From Mesorhizobium sp. M3A.F.Ca.ET.080.04.2.1 (GTDB taxonomy: Bacteria; Pseudomonadota; Alphaproteobacteria; Rhizobiales; Rhizobiaceae), in contig NZ_CP034451.1 in NCBI RefSeq assembly GCF_003952525.1, forward strand, positions 1,798,001-1,862,000: a DNA stretch of 64,000 nucleotides, written 5' to 3'. The translations under genes and the position numbers were made by a program. The notes beneath the pieces are model-generated. The model was not told where the DNA came from. It made no database searches and was given only the letters and a program-made list of their open reading frames with translations. Each line of letters opens with the position of its first letter. The first letter of the stretch is position 1. Below are positions 9,245 to 19,247 of the stretch, piece after piece.

Positions 9245-9856
9245 ATGACTGAAATCCGCCACATCGTGTTCGACATCGGCAAGGTGCTGATCCATTACGA
9301 TCCGGACCTGCCGTTCAGCCGGCTGATCCCCGATGCCGAGGAGCGCAAATGGTTCTTCGACAACGTCTGCACCAGCGCATGGAACATCGAGCAGGATCGC
9401 GGCCGGACCTGGGAAGATGCGGAAGCGTTGCTAATTGCCGAGCATCCCGACCACGCTGAAAACATCCGCAATTTCCGCCGCCACTGGCACGAGATGGTGC
9501 CGCATGCCTATGAAGACAGCGTCGCCATCATGATCGGACTGATCGAGAGCGGCCACGACGTGACCATGCTGACCAACTTCGCCGCCGACACGCTTGCCGA
9601 GGCACGCCAGCGCTTCGATTTCCTCAACCGACCGCGCGGCGTCACCGTCTCGGGCGAGATCGGCCTGATCAAGCCGGATCGCGGCATCTACGATCATCAT
9701 GTCGCGGCGTTCGGGCTCGAACCGTCGGCGACGCTGTTCATCGACGACAGCCAGAAGAATGTCGACGGCGCCAGGGCCGCCGGCTGGCAGTCGGTGCTGT
9801 TCACCGATGCCGAAACGCTCAAGCAAGACCTCAAGCGGCTGGGAATCGCGGCGTGA
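9245..9856 (+). CDS. HAD-superfamily hydrolase (YihX/haloacid dehalogenase type)
   Basis: The 203-residue cytosolic HAD-fold protein has motif I as VFDIGKVLI, motif II near MLTNF, the conserved Lys in GLIKPDRGIY, and motif III/IV as LFIDDSQKN. The first Asp is kept. The position two residues later is Gly, as in the YihX-like branch of sugar- or nucleotide-phosphate phosphatases. The substrate cannot be predicted. It follows mutY by 10 bp (ribosome-binding site aaaggcagg) and is likely co-transcribed with it. A strong rho-independent terminator begins 18 bp after its stop. Confidence 0.85.
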   Translation: MTEIRHIVFDIGKVLIHYDPDLPFSRLIPDAEERKWFFDNVCTSAWNIEQDRGRTWEDAEALLIAEHPDHAENIRNFRRHWHEMVPHAYEDSVAIMIGLIESGHDVTMLTNFAADTLAEARQRFDFLNRPRGVTVSGEIGLIKPDRGIYDHHVAAFGLEPSATLFIDDSQKNVDGARAAGWQSVLFTDAETLKQDLKRLGIAA

Positions 9857-9873
9857 GTTGAATCGCTTAAAGC

Positions 9874-9913
9874 GCGTCGCGCTGAAACGAATTCAGGCGA
9901 CGCCTTTTTTTTT
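9874..9913 (+). terminator. Rho-independent terminator after mutY-HAD operon
   Basis: The stem is gcgtcgc + ctgaa paired with ttcag + gcgacgc, with a single bulged G and the loop acgaa. A run of nine T follows directly (9905-9913). This is one of the best intrinsic terminators in the window. The same hairpin resembles a repeat found in many rhizobial intergenic regions. Confidence 0.85.
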
Positions 9914-9914
9914 A

Positions 9915-9960
9915 TGCATGTCGTTGTCTCAGAACCGCGCACACTTCTGAGCGACATGCA
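9915..9960. repeat. Long imperfect palindrome
   Basis: Outer arms tgcatgtcg (9915-9923) and cgacatgca (9952-9960) and inner arms ctcagaa (9928-9934) and ttctgag (9945-9951) pair perfectly. A 4-nt bulge and a 10-nt loop separate them. It lies immediately after the terminator T-run, and the two together form a composite element between convergent operons. Confidence 0.8.
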
Positions 9961-10007
9961 TTGGGGCGATCGGCTGGGAAATCGATTCAGGTGCGGAATT
10001 GGCGGGA

Positions 10008-11177
<1,170 letters not shown>

Positions 11178-11310
11178 TTATGGTTACCGATCAGCGTAAA
11201 CATTCGGTGAAAGCCGCCGGCCCGCGGTCGCGGTTTGCGAAAACCGGTCCCATGGTGTATGTCGCGCCGCTTGGGCCAGTCAGGCCATGTTCCCCCGCTA
11301 TCGGATTGCC

Positions 11311-12000
11311 ATGCCCCAGCCAGACCTTGTCATCTTCGATTGCGACGGCGTGCTCGTCGATTCCGAAATCATCGCCGCGCGCGTCGAGGCCGAACTTCTG
11401 ACCTTGGCGGGCTACGAAATCTCGGCGGAGGAGATTTCCGAGACCTATGCGGGGTTGACCTTCAAGGACATATTGATGCGGGTCGAAGAGAAGTCGCGCA
11501 TCCCATTCCAGGCGTCGCTGATCGACCGCGCCGAGGAACTGGTCGACCGCAAGCTGCGCAGCGACGTGCGCATCATCGACGGCGCGCGGGAGGCGGTGGC
11601 TACCGTGACCGCGCCGCGCGCGGTGTGCTCGAATAGCCGCACGGAGCGGATCGAATTCATGCTGGAGAAGGTGCGGCTGCTGCCGTTCTTCGCCGGCCGC
11701 ATCTTCTCGGGGCTGGACATCCCCAGCAAGAAGACCAAACCGGCGCCGGACGTGTTCCTGTTTGCCGCCGAAAAGCTCGGCGCGGACCCGAAGAACACTT
11801 TCGTGATCGAGGATTCCGTGCACGGCATCACCGGCGCCAGGGCGGCGGGCATGCGGGTCATCGGCTTCACCGGCGCAAGCCACAGCTATCCCGGCCACGC
11901 CGACGCGCTGACCGAGGCCGGCGCCGAGACGGTCATCCGCCGCTGGGCGGAACTCGGCAGCACGATTGCCGCGCTGGCGGAATGGTCGGAGCACGCCTAG
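11311..12000 (+). CDS. HAD-superfamily hydrolase (beta-phosphoglucomutase-like)
   Basis: This is a cytosolic HAD phosphatase of subfamily IA with motif I FDCDGVLVDSE, motif II CSNSRT, the conserved Lys in SKKTKPAPDVFLFA and motif III FVIEDSVHGITGARAAGM. A cap domain lies between motifs I and II. The family includes phosphoglycolate, hexitol-phosphate and beta-phosphoglucomutase-like enzymes, so the substrate is open. I chose the ATG at 11311 (MPQPDLVIFDCDG), since the upstream ATG at 11287 adds only eight unconserved residues. It is divergent from ccrM. Confidence 0.88.
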   Translation: MPQPDLVIFDCDGVLVDSEIIAARVEAELLTLAGYEISAEEISETYAGLTFKDILMRVEEKSRIPFQASLIDRAEELVDRKLRSDVRIIDGAREAVATVTAPRAVCSNSRTERIEFMLEKVRLLPFFAGRIFSGLDIPSKKTKPAPDVFLFAAEKLGADPKNTFVIEDSVHGITGARAAGMRVIGFTGASHSYPGHADALTEAGAETVIRRWAELGSTIAALAEWSEHA

Positions 12001-12050
12001 GCAAGAACGAGGCGCTTTTCGTTCGGAACTTCGCAAGAACAGGCACTTAG

Positions 12051-12085
12051 AGCGGCTCAGTCACTCCGTGAAAAGCTGAACCGCT
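12051..12085. repeat. Inverted repeat between convergent genes
   Basis: The arms agcggctcag (12051-12060) and ctgaaccgct (12076-12085) match at nine of ten positions around a 15-nt loop. It lies between a rightward HAD gene and a leftward lipoprotein gene. It could act as a bidirectional transcription barrier, but there is no T-run. Confidence 0.55.
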
Positions 12086-12098
12086 CCGCCTGGGCCCG

Positions 12099-12830
12099 TC
12101 AGTTCGTCACCGCTACGGGCTTCTTCTTTCTCTTGGCTTTCGCCGTCGTCGCCTTCGGCGCGTTCTCGTCATAGCCGGCATAGGCCTGGTAATCCTGCGC
12201 GGCCGGCTCCGGCACTGCAACATTGGCGTCGGTGAAGACGAACTGGGTGGCAGCGGACGGATCGGTGACCTGCACCTGGTATTGGTGCAATTGCGAATAG
12301 AGCACCTCGGTGCCATGCGTGACCACGATACGGATCGGCATGGTGATCGTTCCGGGCGAGAACATCGGACCCGGCACGACCTTGCCGGCGACGGCAATCT
12401 TCATCGACAGCTGGCCGTTAGCATGGGTGCAGTCCCGCGTGACGTCGGAAATCGAAGACTGGTAGACGATCTTCGCCGGGTCCTGGGCGGGATCGATCGG
12501 CGCGCCGTTCGGCCCGGTCTGGGCAGCCGCTGCAGCTGCCGCTTCCGCGTTCTGCGCCGGGTCGGTCTTCTTCTTCTTGACCGCACCGCCCTTGGCGTAG
12601 GTGTTGAAGAAGGCGGTGCCGTCGCGCAAGGTGACCTTGGGACAATAGGCGCGCAACTGGCTGGCAAGCACCTGTGGATCCTGCGGCGGAGGCGGCGCGG
12701 TGGGATCCTTCTTGCTGAAACCGAAGTTCAGGATACCGTTGTCGCTCGATTGGCAGCCGGCGGCGGCAAGCATAAAGCCGGCAAGCGCCAGACCCGCGAC
12801 AAAACGACGGTTGACCGAATAAAACGCCAT
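12099..12830 (-). CDS. Putative lipoprotein of unknown function
   Basis: The predicted 243-residue protein starts at the ATG at 12830, which has a good purine-rich ribosome-binding site. The signal peptide is hydrophobic (residues 10-25) and ends in a lipobox AAAGC with Cys26. A Pro-rich stretch (DPTAPPPPQDP), a Lys-rich patch and an Ala-run (about residues 95-103) follow. The C-terminal part (ISDVTRDCTHANGQLSMKI onwards) looks like a beta-rich domain with two cysteines, and the tail is Lys-rich (KAKRKKKP). I recognise no catalytic motif. It is conserved-looking and probably envelope-associated. It is divergent from thrC. Confidence 0.75.
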   Translation of the reverse strand: MAFYSVNRRFVAGLALAGFMLAAAGCQSSDNGILNFGFSKKDPTAPPPPQDPQVLASQLRAYCPKVTLRDGTAFFNTYAKGGAVKKKKTDPAQNAEAAAAAAAQTGPNGAPIDPAQDPAKIVYQSSISDVTRDCTHANGQLSMKIAVAGKVVPGPMFSPGTITMPIRIVVTHGTEVLYSQLHQYQVQVTDPSAATQFVFTDANVAVPEPAAQDYQAYAGYDENAPKATTAKAKRKKKPVAVTN

Positions 12831-12958
12831 GAACTGCACTTCCCTCTCAAAAAGCCGGTGACGTATAGCAACCGCGCGGCGAAAATGCGACTGAGGCTGC
12901 TCCAAAAATTAACCAATTTGCCGTGGATGACGCCACCGGCAGAAATGGACTTGTAGCG

Positions 12959-14356
12959 ATGCATTATGTGAGTACCCGCGGGGAGGCCCCCGTCCTTGGA
13001 TTTTCCGATGCGGTGCTGGCCGGTCTGGCGCGCGACGGCGGACTTTATGTGCCGCGTGAATGGCCGCAATTCTCGGCGGCCGATATCCGCGCCATGCGCG
13101 GTCTTTCCTACCCGGACCTCGCCATCCGCGTGCTGACGCCCTTCCTCGGCGGCGAGATCGCGGCGCCTGTGTTCGAGCGTCTGGTGCGCGAAGCCTATGC
13201 CACCTTCCGCCACGATGCCGTCTGCCCGCTGGTCCAGACCGGCGCCAACAGCTTCATCCTGGAGCTGTTCCACGGCCCGACGCTGGCCTTCAAGGACGTG
13301 GCTATGCAGTTGCTTGCCCGGCTGATGGACCATGTGCTGGCCGAGCGCGGCCAGCGCGCGACGATTGTCGGAGCTACCTCGGGCGATACGGGGGGCGCGG
13401 CCATCGATGCCTTCGCCGGCCGGGACCGCACCGACATCTTCATCCTCTTTCCGCACGGCAAGGTGTCGCCAGTTCAGCAGCGGCAGATGACGACGTCGAC
13501 TGGCGCCAACGTGCATGCGCTGTCGATCCAAGGCAATTTCGACGATTGCCAGGGCCTGGTGAAGGACATGTTCAACGACCATGGCTTTCGCGACCGCGTT
13601 TCGCTGTCGGGCGTGAATTCGATCAACTGGGCCCGGATCATGGCCCAGATCGTATATTATTTTTCTTCGGCGCTGTCGCTCGGTGCGCCGGACCGGCCGG
13701 TGTCGTTCACTGTGCCGACCGGCAATTTCGGCGACATTTTCGCCGGATTCGCTGCCAAGCGCATGGGGCTGCCGATCGAGAGGCTGATCATCGCCACCAA
13801 TGACAACGACATTCTGGCGCGCACGCTGGCTACCGGCGAATACCGCACCAAGGGCGTGTTCGCCACCACTTCGCCGTCGATGGACATCCAGGTGTCGTCG
13901 AACTTCGAGCGCCTGCTGTTCGAGGCCGCGGGCCGCGACGCCGCGACGGTCAGGCGCTACATGAACGGACTGAAGCAGTCGGGTGCCTTCACCGTCGAGG
14001 CCGGCGAAATGGCCTTGATCCGCGCCGAATTCGATGCCGGCCGGGCCGATGTCGGCGAGGTCGCCGCAACGATCCGTTCGACGCTCGAAGCGAGCAGCTA
14101 TCTGCTCGATCCGCACACGGCGGCGGCCGTGCATGTCGCCGCCGCCCACCCCTCGGGCGCAGTGCCGATGGTGGTGCTCGGCACCGCCCATCCGGCAAAG
14201 TTCCCGGCGGCGGTCGAAGGCGCCAGCGGCATTATGCCTGCGCTCCCCGCATGGCTCGGCGGCTTGATGACAGCCGACGAAAAATACACGATACTTCCCT
14301 CCGACCTGAAAATGGTGGAAGATTACGTGGGCCGCCACACGCGGGCGGCACGTTAG
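12959..14356 (+). CDS. thrC: Threonine synthase
   Basis: ThrC converts O-phosphohomoserine to threonine using pyridoxal phosphate. From the ATG at 12959 (MHYVSTRGEAPVLGF) it is 465 residues, the usual length for the bacterial class with the N-terminal YSTRG motif. The PLP lysine lies in LAFKDVAMQ, and GATSGDTGGAA and VPTGNFGDIFAGF are the phosphate-binding and sheet motifs. A longer start at 12923 is open but less family-like. The M16 peptidase gene begins 14 bp downstream, which suggests an operon. The partner thrB is about 8 kb away. Confidence 0.96.
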   Translation: MHYVSTRGEAPVLGFSDAVLAGLARDGGLYVPREWPQFSAADIRAMRGLSYPDLAIRVLTPFLGGEIAAPVFERLVREAYATFRHDAVCPLVQTGANSFILELFHGPTLAFKDVAMQLLARLMDHVLAERGQRATIVGATSGDTGGAAIDAFAGRDRTDIFILFPHGKVSPVQQRQMTTSTGANVHALSIQGNFDDCQGLVKDMFNDHGFRDRVSLSGVNSINWARIMAQIVYYFSSALSLGAPDRPVSFTVPTGNFGDIFAGFAAKRMGLPIERLIIATNDNDILARTLATGEYRTKGVFATTSPSMDIQVSSNFERLLFEAAGRDAATVRRYMNGLKQSGAFTVEAGEMALIRAEFDAGRADVGEVAATIRSTLEASSYLLDPHTAAAVHVAAAHPSGAVPMVVLGTAHPAKFPAAVEGASGIMPALPAWLGGLMTADEKYTILPSDLKMVEDYVGRHTRAAR

Positions 14357-14370
14357 GGAGTAGTTGCCAT

Positions 14371-15663
14371 ATGGGTGTTGAGGTAAGCCGTCTGTCGAAC
14401 GGCCTGACAGTCGCCACCGAAACCCTTCCAAGCCTCGAATCCGTTGCCCTAGGCGCCTGGGTGAAGTCGGGCGCCCGCAATGAACGCGACGACGAGCATG
14501 GCATGGCCCACCTGCTCGAGCATATGGCGTTCAAGGGAACGAAGCGGCGCAGCGCCTTCCAGATCGCCTCGGAAATCGAGAATGTCGGCGGCGAGATCAA
14601 CGCAGCGACGAGCGTCGAGACCACCTCCTATTACGCCAGGGTTCTCTCCGACGACGTGCCTTTGGCCGTGGATATCCTCGCCGATATCCTGCAGGAGTCC
14701 GAGTTCGATCCGGAAGAGCTGGAGCGCGAGCAGCATGTGATCCTGCAGGAGATCGGCGCGGCGCACGACACGCCGGACGACATCGTCTTCGACCGTTTCA
14801 CCGAGACCGCTTTCCGCCACCAGACGATCGGCCGCTCCATCCTCGGTACGCCGGAGACGGTAAAATCCTTCACTTCCAAGCAGTTGCACGATTTCATCGA
14901 ACGGCAATACGGCGCCGAGCGCATGGTGATCGTGGGTGCTGGCGACATCAAGCATGACAATTTCGTGCGCGAGGTCGAAAAGCAGCTCGGCGGCTTCCGC
15001 GCCAAGGCCAACAGCACCATGCCGCAATACGCCCAATATGTCGGCGGCGACTTCCGCGAGGACCGCGACCTGATGGACGCGCAGATCGTGCTCGGCTTCG
15101 AGGGCCGCGCCTACCATGTGCGCGACTTCTACGCCTCGCAGGTGCTGTCGATGATCCTCGGCGGCGGCATGTCTTCGAGGCTGTTCCAGGAGGTGCGCGA
15201 GAAGCGCGGCCTCTGCTACTCCGTCTATGCCTTCCATTGGGGTTTTTCGGATACCGGCATCTTCGGCGTCCACGCCGCGACCGGCCAGAGCGATGTCGCC
15301 AAGCTGGTGCCGGTCATCATCGACGAATTGCAGAAGGCCGGCGAAAACATCCTGCAGGAAGAGCTCGACCGGGCACGCGCGCAATACCGCGCCGGGCTGA
15401 TCATGTCGGCGGAAAGCCCGGCCAGCCGTGCCTCGCAGATCGCACGCCAGTTGCTTCTGTTCGGCCGGCCGATCGCCAAGGAGGAATTGATGGAGCGCTT
15501 GGCGGCGCTCACCGTCGAGCGGCTGACCGATCTGTCGTCACGGCTGTTCTCGACCAAGCCGACGCTGACCGCCGTCGGCCCCGTGGGCACGCTGGCGCCC
15601 TACGAGGCGATCCTCGATTCGCTTTCGGGTCCGCAGACCACGGCCCGCAAGCTCGCCGTCTAA
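14371..15663 (+). CDS. M16-family zinc metallopeptidase (mitochondrial-processing-peptidase-like)
   Basis: The 430-residue protein has the inverted zinc motif HLLEH (His47, Glu50, His51) in the family context HLLEHMAFKGT, with the third ligand in an EREQHVILQEI segment. The C-terminal half contains the M16 partner-domain motif with GGGMSSRLFQEVREKRGLCYS. This is the bacterial relative of mitochondrial processing peptidase, and its substrates are unknown. There is no signal peptide, so it is probably cytoplasmic. I chose the ATG at 14371 (MGVEVSRLSNGLTV). It follows thrC by 14 bp and precedes the acetyltransferase by 14 bp. Confidence 0.94.
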   Translation: MGVEVSRLSNGLTVATETLPSLESVALGAWVKSGARNERDDEHGMAHLLEHMAFKGTKRRSAFQIASEIENVGGEINAATSVETTSYYARVLSDDVPLAVDILADILQESEFDPEELEREQHVILQEIGAAHDTPDDIVFDRFTETAFRHQTIGRSILGTPETVKSFTSKQLHDFIERQYGAERMVIVGAGDIKHDNFVREVEKQLGGFRAKANSTMPQYAQYVGGDFREDRDLMDAQIVLGFEGRAYHVRDFYASQVLSMILGGGMSSRLFQEVREKRGLCYSVYAFHWGFSDTGIFGVHAATGQSDVAKLVPVIIDELQKAGENILQEELDRARAQYRAGLIMSAESPASRASQIARQLLLFGRPIAKEELMERLAALTVERLTDLSSRLFSTKPTLTAVGPVGTLAPYEAILDSLSGPQTTARKLAV

Positions 15664-15677
15664 CCCCGCAAAGAGCC

Positions 15678-16274
15678 GTGTTCGCGCTCCCTTTCTTTCG
15701 CCGCGACCTGCCGGCACTGAAGGGCGACAAGGTGACGCTGCGCGTGCCGCTGACCAACGATTATCGCGAATGGTCGACGGTGCGCGGCGAAAGCCGCGCC
15801 TTTCTGGAACCGTGGGAGCCACGGTGGCAGCCGGACGAGCTGGATCGGACGGCATGGCGGCTGCGCATCAGCCGCTACCGCGAGGACTATGCGCAAGGCA
15901 CTGCCATCGCCTTCTTCATCTTCGAGAAGTCGAGCGGCAAGCTCGCCGGCGGCATCACGCTCGGCAACATTCGTCACGGCGTCGCGCAAAGCGGCCACAT
16001 CGGCTACTGGATCGGCGAGCGCTATGGCGGGCGCGGACTGATGACGGAAGCGGTCAAGCTGGTGTCGCGCTTTGCCTTCGATACGCTGAGGTTGCACCGG
16101 ATCGAGGCTGCCTGTATTCCCGACAACGCCCGTTCGATCCGCGTGCTTGAAAAAGCCGGATTCCGGCGCGAAGGGCTTCTTCGATCCTATCTCAGGATCA
16201 ACGGGATCTGGCAGGATCATTACCTCTACGCGCGGATCGCGGACGATCCGCCGTGCGATGGAACGAAGGGCTGA
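15678..16274 (+). CDS. RimJ-like GNAT N-acetyltransferase
   Basis: The 198-residue GNAT protein is most like RimJ/RimL ribosomal-protein N-terminal acetyltransferases: VTLRVPLTNDYREWSTVR at the N terminus, the acetyl-CoA loop YGGRGLMTEAV, and LHRIEAACIPDNARSIRVLE plus AGFRREGLLRSYL in the C-terminal part. The likely start is GTG at 15678 (VFALPFF), because the upstream frame belongs to a shadow of the peptidase gene. It sits between the M16 peptidase gene and the EAL gene with very short spacings (14 and 3 bp), so probably in one transcript. Confidence 0.88.
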   Translation: MFALPFFRRDLPALKGDKVTLRVPLTNDYREWSTVRGESRAFLEPWEPRWQPDELDRTAWRLRISRYREDYAQGTAIAFFIFEKSSGKLAGGITLGNIRHGVAQSGHIGYWIGERYGGRGLMTEAVKLVSRFAFDTLRLHRIEAACIPDNARSIRVLEKAGFRREGLLRSYLRINGIWQDHYLYARIADDPPCDGTKG

Positions 16275-16277
16275 TTT

Positions 16278-19166
16278 GTGACGAATTTTTCGCGAATCGC
16301 GTCGCTGTTCGCTCTCATCCTGGCGGTCATCCTCACGCTTTCGGCGGCGATGCCGGCGCTCGCCGTCGAGCCGATCAAGATCGCCCGCGACGACAAGGCG
16401 CTCAACCTTTCGCAAGCTGTCGAGATCTTCCGCAACCAGGGCGAGAACTTCCAGGTCTCGACCGCTCCCGGCCCCGACGGCATCGTGCGCCGCATCGAGG
16501 TCGAGGCCAATGACGCGCGCTCGACCGGCGACTGGGCGGTGTTCGCGCTCGCCAACACCACCGACCAGCAGCTCGACCGGCTGATCGTCGCGCCGCATTT
16601 CCGGCTGGTGAATTCGGGCATCTTCTGGCCGGATCTCGGCTCGACCCGCATCGCGGCGATCACGCCCAGCGAGGGCTTCGCGCTCGACCGCCAGACCAGC
16701 CCCGACGCCGACGTGTTCCGGGTGACGCTGAACCCCGGCACCGTCGTCACCTTCATCGCCGAGCTTGCCTCGCCCAAGCTGCCGCAGGTCTATCTGTGGG
16801 ACCCGGAATCCTACAAGGATTCGGTCAATTCCTACACACTGTTCCGCGGCATCGTCATCGGCATCGCCGGCCTCCTGGCGCTGTTCCTGACCATCCTGTT
16901 CGTGGTCAAGGGTACCTCGATGTTCCCGGCGACCGCGGCGCTTGCCTGGGCTGTTCTGGCCTATATCTGCGTCGATTTCGGCTTTCTCAACAAGGTCATC
17001 GAGATTTCGCCCGGCAATGAGCAGATGTGGCGGGCCGGCACCGAAGTGGCCTTGGCCGCCACCTTCGTGGTGTTCCTGTTCGCCTACCTCAACCTCAACC
17101 GCTGGCATGGCCATTTCAGCTACGGCGCACTGGTCTGGATCCTCGGGCTGCTGCTGATCGCCGGCGTGGCGATCGTCGACCCGGCGGTGGCCGCCGGCAT
17201 CGCCCGCATCTCCTTTGCCGCCACCGCCCTGACCGGGCTCGGCCTGATCATCTTTCTCGGTATTCGCGGTTACGACCGAGCGATCATGCTGGTGCCGAGC
17301 TGGGTGATGGTGCTGCTGTGGCTATGCGGCTCGTGGATGGCGATCACCGGCATGCTCGACAACGACATCGCCCAGCCGGCGTTGGGCGGCGGCCTGATCC
17401 TGATCATCCTGCTCATCGGCTTCACTGTCATGCAGCATGCCTTTGCCGGCGGCGCGCTGCATCAGGGCCTGTTCTCCGACCTCGAGCGGCAAGCGCTGGC
17501 CGTTGCGGGTTCGGGCGACATCGTCTGGGACTGGGACGTCCTGCGCGACCGCGTCGTGACCAAGCCCGATATCAGCCTGCAGCTCGGCCTTGCCCCCAAC
17601 AGCCTTTCGGGCGCGGCCCGCAACTGGCTGCCTGTGCTGCACGCCGATGACCGCGACACCTTCCGCACCACGCTCGACGTGGTGCTGGAGCACCGGCGCG
17701 GCAAGGTGGCGCAGAACTTCCGCCTGCGCGGCGCCGACGGCCACTACCACTGGTTCGCGCTGCGTGCCCGGCCGGTGATCGGATCGGATGGCGAGGTGAT
17801 CCGCTGCGTCGGCACGATGGTCGACGTGACGGAGCAGAAGAAATCCGAGGAAAGGCTGCTGCACGACGCCGTGCATGACAACCTGACCGGCCTGCCGAAC
17901 CGCGAGCTGTTCATGAACCGGCTGGAGGCGATCATCTCGATCGCCCGCACCGAGGACAAGGTGCGCCCGACCGTCTTCGTCATCGACATCGACCGCTTCA
18001 AGCAGGTCAATGACGGCCTCGGCATCTCGGCCGGCGACACCATCCTGCTGACCATCGCGCGCCGGCTGCACCGGCTGCTGAAACCCAAGGACTCGCTGTC
18101 GCGCTTTGCCGGCGACCAATTCGCGCTGATGCTGCTGTCGGAGCAGGATCCGGCCCGCATCGCCGCCATGGCCGACGCCGTCAAGCATGCCATCAACAAC
18201 CCGATCACCTTCGCCAAGCGCGAGATCGTGCTCACCGCCTCGATCGGCCTGATAACCTGGACGACGGCACAGACCTCGGCCGAGGACATGGTCAAGGACG
18301 CCGAGCTTGCCATGCACCAGGCGAAGCGTTTCGGCGGCGACAGGATCGAGCCCTTCCGGCCGGCCTTCCGCACCGTCGGCACCGACCGGCTGCAGTTCGA
18401 ATCCGATCTTCGCCGCGCCATCGAGCGACGTGAGTTCACGCTCGCCTACCAGCCGATCGTGCGGCTCGAGGACGGCAGCGTCGCCGGCTTCGAGGCCCTG
18501 CTCCGGTGGGACCACCCGCGGCGCGGCATGATCCCGCCGGGGGATTTCATTCCGGTGGCCGAGAATTGCGGGTTGATCGTGCAGCTCGGCCTATTCGCCA
18601 TGCAGCAAGCCGCCGAGGACCTGGCGACATGGCAAAAGCAGATCGGCGATGCGCCGCTGTCGATCTCGGTCAACCTGTCCAGCCGCCAGCTTATCCGCCG
18701 CGACCTGGTGAGCGACGTGCGCTCGGTAATCGCGCGCGCCAATCTCAAGCCGCGCTGCTTCCGGCTAGAGCTCACCGAATCGCTGGTGATGGACAATCCC
18801 GAGCAGACCGCGCATGTGCTGACCAAGCTGAAACAGCTCGGCATCGGCCTGTCGCTCGACGATTTCGGCACGGGCTATTCGTCGCTCTCCTATCTGACGC
18901 GCTTCCCTTTCGACACGATCAAGATCGACAGGAGCTTCGTCGACGACGCCACGCCGAAGCGGGCGGTGCTGCTCAAGTCCATGGTCAACATGGCGCATGA
19001 GCTCGGCCTGTCGGTGGTTGCCGAGGGTATCTCGGACGAGAGCGACGCGCTGGAGCTGCGCCAGATGGGCTGCGAATATGTGCAGAGCTTCATGTTCGGC
19101 GCGCCGATGCCCGGCGACCAGGTGCTGAAGACGCTGCGGGAACAGTATCCGCTCGCGCAGGCTTGA
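16278..19166 (+). CDS. Membrane PAS-GGDEF-EAL protein with degenerate GGDEF (probable c-di-GMP phosphodiesterase)
   Basis: The 962-residue protein starts at GTG. It has a signal peptide (to about residue 30), a periplasmic beta-rich domain (about 30-180) and a seven-helix membrane region (about 190-395) resembling 7TMR-DISM receptors. A PAS domain (about 405-530), a GGDEF domain and an EAL domain follow. The GGDEF signature reads AGDQF (near residue 611) instead of GGDEF, so cyclase activity is unlikely. The EAL domain keeps EALLRW, NLSSRQL, ELTES, DDFGTGYSS and KIDRSF, consistent with hydrolysis of c-di-GMP. The input ligand is unknown. It is the last gene of the thrC-M16-GNAT run, beginning 3 bp after the acetyltransferase stop. 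Confidence 0.92.
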   Translation: MTNFSRIASLFALILAVILTLSAAMPALAVEPIKIARDDKALNLSQAVEIFRNQGENFQVSTAPGPDGIVRRIEVEANDARSTGDWAVFALANTTDQQLDRLIVAPHFRLVNSGIFWPDLGSTRIAAITPSEGFALDRQTSPDADVFRVTLNPGTVVTFIAELASPKLPQVYLWDPESYKDSVNSYTLFRGIVIGIAGLLALFLTILFVVKGTSMFPATAALAWAVLAYICVDFGFLNKVIEISPGNEQMWRAGTEVALAATFVVFLFAYLNLNRWHGHFSYGALVWILGLLLIAGVAIVDPAVAAGIARISFAATALTGLGLIIFLGIRGYDRAIMLVPSWVMVLLWLCGSWMAITGMLDNDIAQPALGGGLILIILLIGFTVMQHAFAGGALHQGLFSDLERQALAVAGSGDIVWDWDVLRDRVVTKPDISLQLGLAPNSLSGAARNWLPVLHADDRDTFRTTLDVVLEHRRGKVAQNFRLRGADGHYHWFALRARPVIGSDGEVIRCVGTMVDVTEQKKSEERLLHDAVHDNLTGLPNRELFMNRLEAIISIARTEDKVRPTVFVIDIDRFKQVNDGLGISAGDTILLTIARRLHRLLKPKDSLSRFAGDQFALMLLSEQDPARIAAMADAVKHAINNPITFAKREIVLTASIGLITWTTAQTSAEDMVKDAELAMHQAKRFGGDRIEPFRPAFRTVGTDRLQFESDLRRAIERREFTLAYQPIVRLEDGSVAGFEALLRWDHPRRGMIPPGDFIPVAENCGLIVQLGLFAMQQAAEDLATWQKQIGDAPLSISVNLSSRQLIRRDLVSDVRSVIARANLKPRCFRLELTESLVMDNPEQTAHVLTKLKQLGIGLSLDDFGTGYSSLSYLTRFPFDTIKIDRSFVDDATPKRAVLLKSMVNMAHELGLSVVAEGISDESDALELRQMGCEYVQSFMFGAPMPGDQVLKTLREQYPLAQA

Positions 19167-19183
19167 AGGGTCGAGCGTTCACT

Positions 19184-19210
19184 GCACCCTAGGATGACGA
19201 AGTCGAGGGC
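19184..19210. repeat. Fragment of a dispersed intergenic repeat
   Basis: The segment 'ccctaggatgacgaagtcgag' between the convergent EAL and yqgE genes matches the right end of the element at 48718-48906 (tcgccctaggatgacgaggttgag). It is probably a truncated copy. Confidence 0.5.
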
Positions 19211-19247
19211 GGCTTCGGCTAGTCTCCGACGTTAGCGCAGGCGTGGC

